From NCBI GenBank assembly GCA_016180165.1, contig JACPBU010000150.1:1-10311 (forward strand): a DNA stretch of 10,311 bases, written 5' to 3'. Made by a program: the position numbers and the translations under genes. Shown here piece after piece: positions 6,570-10,311 of this stretch. The notes below the pieces were generated by a model. That model did not search any database. It was not told the DNA's origin and was given only the letters and a program-made list of their open reading frames with translations. Numbering within the stretch: position 1 is the first letter of the stretch; each line of letters begins with the position of its first letter. The DNA is from Candidatus Woesearchaeota archaeon (GTDB lineage Archaea; Nanobdellota; Nanobdellia; Woesearchaeales; JACPBV01).

Positions 6570-7205
6570 AACAGCTGACAGGCCCACGATAAGGGTGACT
6601 GAAAGAAAGAAGAGCAGGTAATCGAAGGGAGGGCTGGAAACCCTCTCCGGCGTTGCCAAAACACTGCAATCTTCATCTCCCATTATGCAGTCTGGATCAC
6701 AACCTCTATCTTTTGCCCGGTTGCACCATCCATCCTGGGAAGCTGATGAGCAATCGAACGGGCAGCTGAGGAAATTTTCATATCCATCGCATAGCCGATT
6801 CCTGTTGCAAAGCATCGCCATAGGCTTGAAAGTAAAGATGCTTCTACCATTCTCCAGCAATTTCCCAGTCTCCCATTGCTGTTGGAAAGGAGTTCTCACG
6901 GTCACCGGCACGGCATCGACATCTTCGCCTCTTTGGCCATGATTATGCAGCCTAAAAAAGGCGATGGGCAGTTTTTCGGCAGTGATGATGTTACCCTGCT
7001 GGTCAAAAAAAGAAAGCTCAAAGGAAGAGGCAGCTGGGCCGGGGAGGATGCCGCTCCCCTCGAATGTCCTCGATTGAAGCAACTGGACAGACCTGTCTTT
7101 CCCTATTATAAAGTCGAATTCAGTGATAACCTCCCCAAAGGCTGCTTGAGCAGAAGCAAGTATACAGAAAGCGATCAACACAAGAAAAGGTATTGCATGT
7201 TTCAT
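6543..7205 (-). CDS. Cys-rich surface protein with signal peptide and C-terminal membrane anchor
   Basis: A 220-residue protein starting MKHAIPFLVLIAFCILASAQ, a signal peptide to about residue 24. Residues 27-130 look like an all-beta domain (EFDFIIGKDRSVQLLQ, SSFELSFFDQQGNIITAEKLPIAFFRLH). Residues 133-180 hold eight cysteines (133, 139, 148, 152, 161, 169, 173, 180) in CxxxxxCDGYENFLSCPFDC and CDPDCxxxxxxC patterns, probably disulphide-bonded, with Asp/Glu that might bind calcium. A single membrane helix (196-213) and the basic tail EIRKRR anchor it, placing the body outside the cell. Its ATG overlaps the stop of the upstream protease gene in ATGA, so the two are translationally coupled and probably act together, for instance as protease and membrane partner or inhibitor. 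That role is inference; the family is otherwise uncharacterised to me. Confidence 0.85.
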   Translation of the reverse strand: MKHAIPFLVLIAFCILASAQAAFGEVITEFDFIIGKDRSVQLLQSRTFEGSGILPGPAASSFELSFFDQQGNIITAEKLPIAFFRLHNHGQRGEDVDAVPVTVRTPFQQQWETGKLLENGRSIFTFKPMAMLCNRNRLCDGYENFLSCPFDCSSASQDGWCNRAKDRGCDPDCIMGDEDCSVLATPERVSSPPFDYLLFFLSVTLIVGLSAVAMEIRKRR

Positions 7206-8683
7206 TGGATTGCCTCATAACCTTCAGGATCATAGCCGCAATTCTGTGAGCTTGTGAGGCCCATGACGGAGTATACCCTGCCTTCACAGACGCCATTAAG
7301 TGACGGCCCTGAATATTTCTTTGCAATATTGTTATTGCCTTTGCATTGCCCGCCATCATCGCAATGCTCACCTTTACAATCTGGTTCCTGAGGGCAGTTT
7401 TTTGGCCAGGGATTCCTGCAAAAATCTCCCCCAAAAGATTCATCCTGCCGGCCATATTCAGCCAGGCTGTATTCATCACAGAGCCTGTAGGTATGCCCAA
7501 GCTCATGCGCCACCATTCCCGGAAGGTCCATACCAAAGCCACGTGCAGAGAATACGACGGGGCTGGAAAAATAGGCATAGCCATCCCCTTCATAGCTGTT
7601 TGAGAAGCCTACAGCCCGATCATAGGAGATGCCAAGCTTTCCTGTATATTTATCGGCGCAATTCTTTATCTTTTGATGCGTGTATCGCGCTTTGAAATTA
7701 CTGAGGATATCCCCAACATCACAATGGTCCCTGGCAAAGGTTAAAGGGATTTTGATAAACCCTGTCTTTTTGCCCTGAAAGAGGGATATCTCCTGAAAGA
7801 ATTTCGCCCTTATGTCAGCTTGTTTTTCAAATTCTTCCTGGCTATCCCATAAGTTATCGATGGGAACAAAGACAAAATAATGCTCACAAGCCAATCTCTG
7901 GATGCAGGAATCGAAAGAGAATGAGGCCCGTTTTTCAGGTATCCCTGCCCCCTCAACCGCCTTTTCAGCCTCTCTGCCCGCTTTCTTCTCAACATTCTTA
8001 TCAGCATTCTTATCAGCATTCTTATCAGCATTCTTATCAGCTTTCTTCCCGACATTCTTATCAGCTTGGGGGAGGTGTAAAAGTTCCCCTTCTTCTTTCG
8101 CTCCAGTGCCATTTTCTGCATCATCTACATCGACAAAAAATTCAGCCAGGTATGGGAGGGTATCACTGATGTTGACCTGACAGGCATGTGTGGATTTCTG
8201 GACAGGAGGAATTTTTATCAGTAGGTTAAAGGAGAAAGTTTTTCCAGGGAGGATATCATGCTCAAGTGCCTCCTGTGAGAGGGGAAGTGAGATTCCGCAA
8301 TCTGCCTTTGGCCTGATGCCCTGCCAGGTTACGCCGGTAGGGTTGAACACTATAACTTTCAGCAGTTCCTCATCTCCGCTTTTTGTTTTCACCAATTCCG
8401 GAATTAACGTAAGAACAGCATTTGTCTTCGCCTGGGCTTGGGCAGAATCTGCCCTATTCTGGAAAGAACCCCCGCCCTGCTCAAACCATTTCCTCGCAAA
8501 CATGAGCAGAAGCGTACCGATTACCAAAGCAAGGATAAGCATGACAATCAACGAAAAAGAGAGCATCCCTTTCCTTCCTGATGGAAGATTAGCCTTCCTC
8601 TTCCAAATCACGGGATGATGGAGTGCCAATCTATTGTTTGGTGAAGTGTTATTCCATAAGCCAGATGCACACTCGTGCTTCAT
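7202..8683 (-). CDS. Membrane-anchored HExxH metalloprotease with prepilin-like N terminus
   Basis: A 493-residue protein. Residues 1-39 are a hydrophilic leader ending SGRKG, followed by a hydrophobic helix (40-63, MLSFSLIVMLILALVIGTLL) that resembles an archaeal prepilin (class III) signal or simply a membrane anchor. Residues 90-187 look like a pilin-type beta domain with two Cys (129, 168). A low-complexity linker (207-250) with repeated ADKN joins it to the enzyme domain (about 255-493). The zinc motif is HELGHTYRLCDEY (393-405): His393, Glu394, His397 and probably Asp403, close to the metzincin pattern HExxHxxGxxH/D but with Arg400 for the usual Gly; YSVMG (471-475) could be the Met-turn. 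A Cys-rich insert (422-447) lies between. M64-type peptidases also end their motif in DEY but with one residue more. The start at 8683 is backed by a TATA box at leaderless spacing. Coupled to the next gene by ATGA. Confidence 0.85.
   Translation of the reverse strand: MKHECASGLWNNTSPNNRLALHHPVIWKRKANLPSGRKGMLSFSLIVMLILALVIGTLLLMFARKWFEQGGGSFQNRADSAQAQAKTNAVLTLIPELVKTKSGDEELLKVIVFNPTGVTWQGIRPKADCGISLPLSQEALEHDILPGKTFSFNLLIKIPPVQKSTHACQVNISDTLPYLAEFFVDVDDAENGTGAKEEGELLHLPQADKNVGKKADKNADKNADKNADKNVEKKAGREAEKAVEGAGIPEKRASFSFDSCIQRLACEHYFVFVPIDNLWDSQEEFEKQADIRAKFFQEISLFQGKKTGFIKIPLTFARDHCDVGDILSNFKARYTHQKIKNCADKYTGKLGISYDRAVGFSNSYEGDGYAYFSSPVVFSARGFGMDLPGMVAHELGHTYRLCDEYSLAEYGRQDESFGGDFCRNPWPKNCPQEPDCKGEHCDDGGQCKGNNNIAKKYSGPSLNGVCEGRVYSVMGLTSSQNCGYDPEGYEAIQ
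7993..8064. repeat. 12-bp in-frame minisatellite encoding (ADKN)n
   Basis: CATTCTTATCAG is repeated perfectly four times at 7993-8040, then a diverged 12-bp unit, then one more perfect copy at 8053-8064. On the coding minus strand each unit encodes four residues (ADKN-type), forming a charged, presumably disordered linker between the pilin-like and protease domains. Being a multiple of three, copy-number change would alter linker length without a frameshift. Confidence 0.95.
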
Positions 8684-8705
8684 GGGCTATCCTTCAACAA
8701 CGGCG

Positions 8706-8713
8706 TATATAAA
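8706..8713 (-). promoter_or_regulatory. TATA box of the protease operon, leaderless-type spacing
   Basis: The minus strand reads TTTATATA with its centre 26-27 nt upstream of the ATG at 8683, the same spacing as at the GLUG gene. Transcription should start at or next to the ATG. Only a weak AAGGA lies in between, so a leaderless mRNA is likely. Confidence 0.65.
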
Positions 8714-8881
8714 CATTTGCTGGCAGGGATGCGCCAGTGCTGGAAATAGAGCTTAAGGATTTGCATAGAGCGAGAAAAATCAGCGGTTAAGAGGAGTGCA
8801 AGAACGTCAGAAGATGAAGATGCTCCCAGGCATGGGCAAAACTTGTGTCGGGGGAGTTTAACTGTCAAATTTGTGATAGCC

Positions 8882-8888
8882 AGGTGAT
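8882..8888 (+). promoter_or_regulatory. Shine-Dalgarno deciding the 8893 start
   Basis: AGGTGAT ends 4 nt before the ATG at 8893. It is the same GGTGA-type site as at the 4683 gene. It selects this ATG over the in-frame ATG at 8845, which has no such site. Confidence 0.65.
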
Positions 8889-8889
8889 A

Positions 8890-8912
8890 AAAATGTTGAG
8901 CATAGGAAAAAG
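8890..8912. repeat. 23-bp repeat shared, in opposite orientation, with 5039-5061
   Basis: The 23 bases here, covering the start codon of the plus-strand gene (core TGTTGAGCATAGG), are the exact reverse complement of 5039-5061. After one mismatch the match continues for 7 more bases. Near 5040 a 17-bp part of it is duplicated in tandem. Chance matches of this length within 10 kb are not expected, although the outer part is A-rich. Confidence 0.85.
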
Positions 8913-9234
8913 GAAAAAAGGCATTGAAGCCATCCAGGTTGAGTTTTGGCATGGATTTTATTGCAGGGAATTTGATACTTGGGAAGAGGTAATCCAGGCT
9001 GGCGACTTGGCTCAGAAAGTTGAGCCGGGGTTTACCAAACTCCAAAATGATTTGGCTTCTTTCGTCAAACACATGGGCGCTTTTTTCAAAAAAAATCCGA
9101 CCACCCCCCGTCACAGACGGTTGCCGAGCATAGCGAGCGCAACTAGGAAAACAGAAGTTTTCTGTTGGGGGATTGCTCGCTCCAAGCATGCAACCATTAT
9201 GGAAGTGGAAACTGCTTCCATGACCACCGGTTAA
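8893..9234 (+). CDS. Small hypothetical protein, C terminus apparently overwritten by a hairpin array
   Basis: A 113-codon frame starting MLSIGKRKKGIEAIQVEFWH. Residues 1-68 are charged and amphipathic (GFYCREFDTWEEVIQAGDLAQ; FTKLQNDLASFVKHMGAFFKKN), look like a genuine soluble helical protein, and are preceded by a good Shine-Dalgarno. From residue 69 (base 9097) composition changes abruptly to TTPRHRRLPSIASATRKTEV and similar, exactly where a series of DNA hairpins begins, and the stop codon lies in the loop of the last one. The likely reading is a gene whose original 3' end was replaced by an inserted palindromic element, leaving a junk tail or a pseudogene. No family is recognised. The long minus-strand frame over 8680-9189 has a non-protein-like composition and is rejected. 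Confidence 0.55.
   Translation: MLSIGKRKKGIEAIQVEFWHGFYCREFDTWEEVIQAGDLAQKVEPGFTKLQNDLASFVKHMGAFFKKNPTTPRHRRLPSIASATRKTEVFCWGIARSKHATIMEVETASMTTG
9108..9181. repeat. Nested hairpin array (REP-like palindromes)
   Basis: Consecutive palindromes: CCGTC-ACA-GACGG (9108-9120); GTTGC (9120-9124) with GCAAC (9139-9143) around CGAGCATAGCGAGC; AGCGAGC (9132-9138) with GCTCGCT (9175-9181), which competes with the previous stem and encloses a further hairpin AACAGAA-GTT-TTCTGTT (9150-9166). The motif GTTGC..CGAGC..TAGCGAGCG..CAAC also occurs inside the MITE-like element at 4481-4513, which suggests a dispersed repeat family in this genome. Confidence 0.6.
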
Positions 9235-9256
9235 AGACCGGATGGAATGGTTGCAT
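9188..9256. other. Compact three-way-junction structure (candidate structured RNA or palindromic element end)
   Basis: Three stems pack without gaps. P1 pairs ATGCAACCATT (9188-9198) with AATGGTTGCAT (9246-9256), 11 bp perfect. P2 pairs ATGGAAG (9199-9205) with CTTCCAT (9215-9221), capped by TGGAAACTG, which can extend the stem by two G-T wobbles and one G-C or form a GAAA tetraloop. P3 pairs CCA-CCGGT (9224-9231) with ACCGG-A-TGG (9237-9245), one bulged A, loop TAAAG. Only two bases, GA (9222-9223), are unpaired at the junction. Wobble pairs would favour folding of the plus-strand transcript. It matches no RNA family I can name. It may be expressed as the 3' part of the 8893 transcript. Confidence 0.5.
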
Positions 9257-9535
9257 TTAAGGTTAAAGAAAAGGCGGTAAAGGAGTAAAGGTTTCGCTGG
9301 GTCTGGCTCTCTCTATTGATTTGATTTACCCTATGCCATAAAATGTCGCGGAGGAACAAAGGATCACATTTGCTCGCAATTATAGCAAGGGACACAAATA
9401 ATTAAGCAAATAAATATATCCCTTGCTTACCCCTGCGTGGTACAAAAAACTAATGTTATTTCGTATTACAAGCGAACAACTAATGTCCAATTATTTTTGT
9501 TCGCGAGTATATCTTTCAAAATTAATCAATAATGG
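9257..9535. other. Intergenic gap between convergent genes, with two small inverted repeats
   Basis: No credible gene is seen in this 279-bp, A/T-rich stretch. It has an inverted repeat AGCAAGGGA (9384-9392) and TCCCTTGCT (9419-9427) with a 26-nt A/T-rich loop, a second one GCGAACAA (9472-9479) and TTGTTCGC (9497-9504) with a 17-nt loop, and the direct repeat AACTAATGT (9448-9456, 9478-9486). Lying between the ends of two converging genes, the inverted repeats could be transcript 3'-end structures. Confidence 0.45.
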
Positions 9536-10285
9536 CTACTTGACTCCCTTCCAATTCCTTCTCGCGTTTTCCAGCCTTTCCACCGTCCCCGTATCAAACC
9601 ATTGCCCCGAGAAGATGTAGCCATGGAGCTTTCCCATCTGCGCCAGCTTTGGAAAGATATCCCTCTCAAGCATAGAAAACCCTGCAGGGATCATCTCTAA
9701 GACTTCGGGCTCGATAACATAAAAACCAGAGTTGATCAGCCGTGAGGGGGCATCTTTGAGCTTTGGCTTTTCTACAAATGCAAGGATCTTGTTGCCATCC
9801 ATCTTCGCAACCCCATACTGCGTTGGGTCTTCAACCGACGTAAGCGCTATCGTCACCATTGCTTTTTCCTGCTTATGCAGCTTCACCATCTCTGGAACAT
9901 TTATGTCTTTCAGTTCATCGCCGTTGGAGCAGATAAAGCTCCCATGGAGAAGATGCTCCCGTGCCTTCCGCAGTGGCCCTGCCGTCCCTAAAGGGTGCTT
10001 GGGATCTTCTTCAACATAAGCAAGCCTCATGCCATATTTGCTTCCATCACCATAATGCTCTCGTATTTTTTCGGCAAGATAGCCGATTGAAAGTATCGCT
10101 TCCCGGATCCCATATTTTTTCAGAAGGTCAAACAGATGCTCGGTAAGCGTCTTTCCCTGGATATCAATAAGTGCTTTTGGCGTATGCAGTGTCAACGGCC
10201 GCAGCCTTGTCCCCTGGCCGCCGGCAAGGAAGATTGCTCTCTCAGGAACTTTCGTCCCTAAGGAATCTTCGAGTATGCCTTCCAC
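9536..10285 (-). CDS. Sugar-phosphate nucleotidyltransferase
   Basis: A 249-residue NTP_transferase-family enzyme that joins an NTP and a sugar 1-phosphate to make an NDP-sugar and pyrophosphate. Visible motifs: the nucleotide-binding loop AIFLAGGQGTRLRPLT (17-32), Lys38 in TPKAL, GTAG (100-103), NGDEL (121-125) with the metal-binding Asp123, VEKP (171-174), INSGFYV (184-190) and WFDTGTVERLENARR (229-243). There is no C-terminal left-handed beta-helix, so it is a short single-domain form, as in mannose-1-phosphate guanylyltransferase-, heptose-phosphate- or RmlA-like enzymes; the sugar cannot be told from sequence alone. The start is a GTG at 10285 with AGGAG 7 nt upstream (10293-10297). No in-frame stop separates it from the window edge, so a longer form starting outside cannot be excluded. 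It probably supplies activated sugars for surface glycans or protein glycosylation. Confidence 0.93.
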   Translation of the reverse strand: MEGILEDSLGTKVPERAIFLAGGQGTRLRPLTLHTPKALIDIQGKTLTEHLFDLLKKYGIREAILSIGYLAEKIREHYGDGSKYGMRLAYVEEDPKHPLGTAGPLRKAREHLLHGSFICSNGDELKDINVPEMVKLHKQEKAMVTIALTSVEDPTQYGVAKMDGNKILAFVEKPKLKDAPSRLINSGFYVIEPEVLEMIPAGFSMLERDIFPKLAQMGKLHGYIFSGQWFDTGTVERLENARRNWKGVK

Positions 10286-10311
10286 TATCTCGCTCCTGTT
10301 CCCCCGTTGCT

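Noticed and set aside
7993..8064. Possible CRISPR array
   Set aside because: The units are 12 bp, contiguous and without spacers, and they encode an in-frame peptide repeat.
7300..8618. Several plus-strand frames antisense to the protease gene
   Set aside because: They mirror the minus-strand protein; the serine/phenylalanine or glutamine/histidine runs are the ADKN repeat read backwards.
8680..9189. Minus-strand frame of 169 codons
   Set aside because: Its composition is unlike a folded protein (many Pro, Ser, Phe, scattered Cys), it starts within the hairpin array, it has no Shine-Dalgarno or TATA at the right distance, and it overlaps the better-supported plus-strand gene and the protease promoter.
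9188..9256. tRNA or another known RNA family
   Set aside because: There is no CCA-type acceptor stem, no TTCRA loop and no anticodon arm, and nothing matches RNase P, SRP RNA or known riboswitch consensus that I can recall.

Overview
The window looks like an archaeal chromosome segment, probably from a small-genome (DPANN-type, e.g. Woesearchaeota-like) lineage. This is inferred from three things: TATA boxes about 27 nt upstream of start codons that lack a Shine-Dalgarno (leaderless genes), GGTGA-type Shine-Dalgarno sites elsewhere, and secreted Cys-rich and prepilin-like proteins of a kind common in such genomes. No rRNA, tRNA, CRISPR array or transposase gene is visible. Most genes lie on the minus strand.

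Layout. 1-709 (-): 3'-truncated gene of unknown function. 890-1318 (-): YbhB/PEBP-family protein. 1519-4368 (-): large secreted GLUG-repeat protein made of two beta-helix modules, with a leaderless-type promoter. 4369-4682: divergent intergenic region holding a 114-bp MITE-like palindromic element with 15-bp terminal inverted repeats and a possible 6-bp target duplication. 4683-5021 and 5065-5292 (+): two small membrane proteins. 5295-5843 and 5847-6452 (-): an oxidative-defence operon, superoxide dismutase followed by a peroxiredoxin-like thioredoxin-fold protein. 6543-7205 and 7202-8683 (-): a translationally coupled pair, a membrane-anchored HExxH metalloprotease with a prepilin-like N terminus followed by a Cys-rich, single-span surface protein. 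8893-9234 (+): a small unknown gene whose last ~45 codons run into an array of hairpins. 9108-9256: that hairpin array, ending in a compact three-way-junction fold. 9536-10285 (-): a sugar-phosphate nucleotidyltransferase.

Functionally the window combines cell-surface functions (GLUG adhesin-like protein, protease plus partner, and possibly glycan precursor synthesis by the nucleotidyltransferase) with oxygen-stress defence. The least explained parts are non-coding: the MITE-like element, the three-way-junction structure, a core hairpin motif common to both, and a 23-bp sequence shared in opposite orientation by the starts of two small genes (5039-5061 and 8890-8912).
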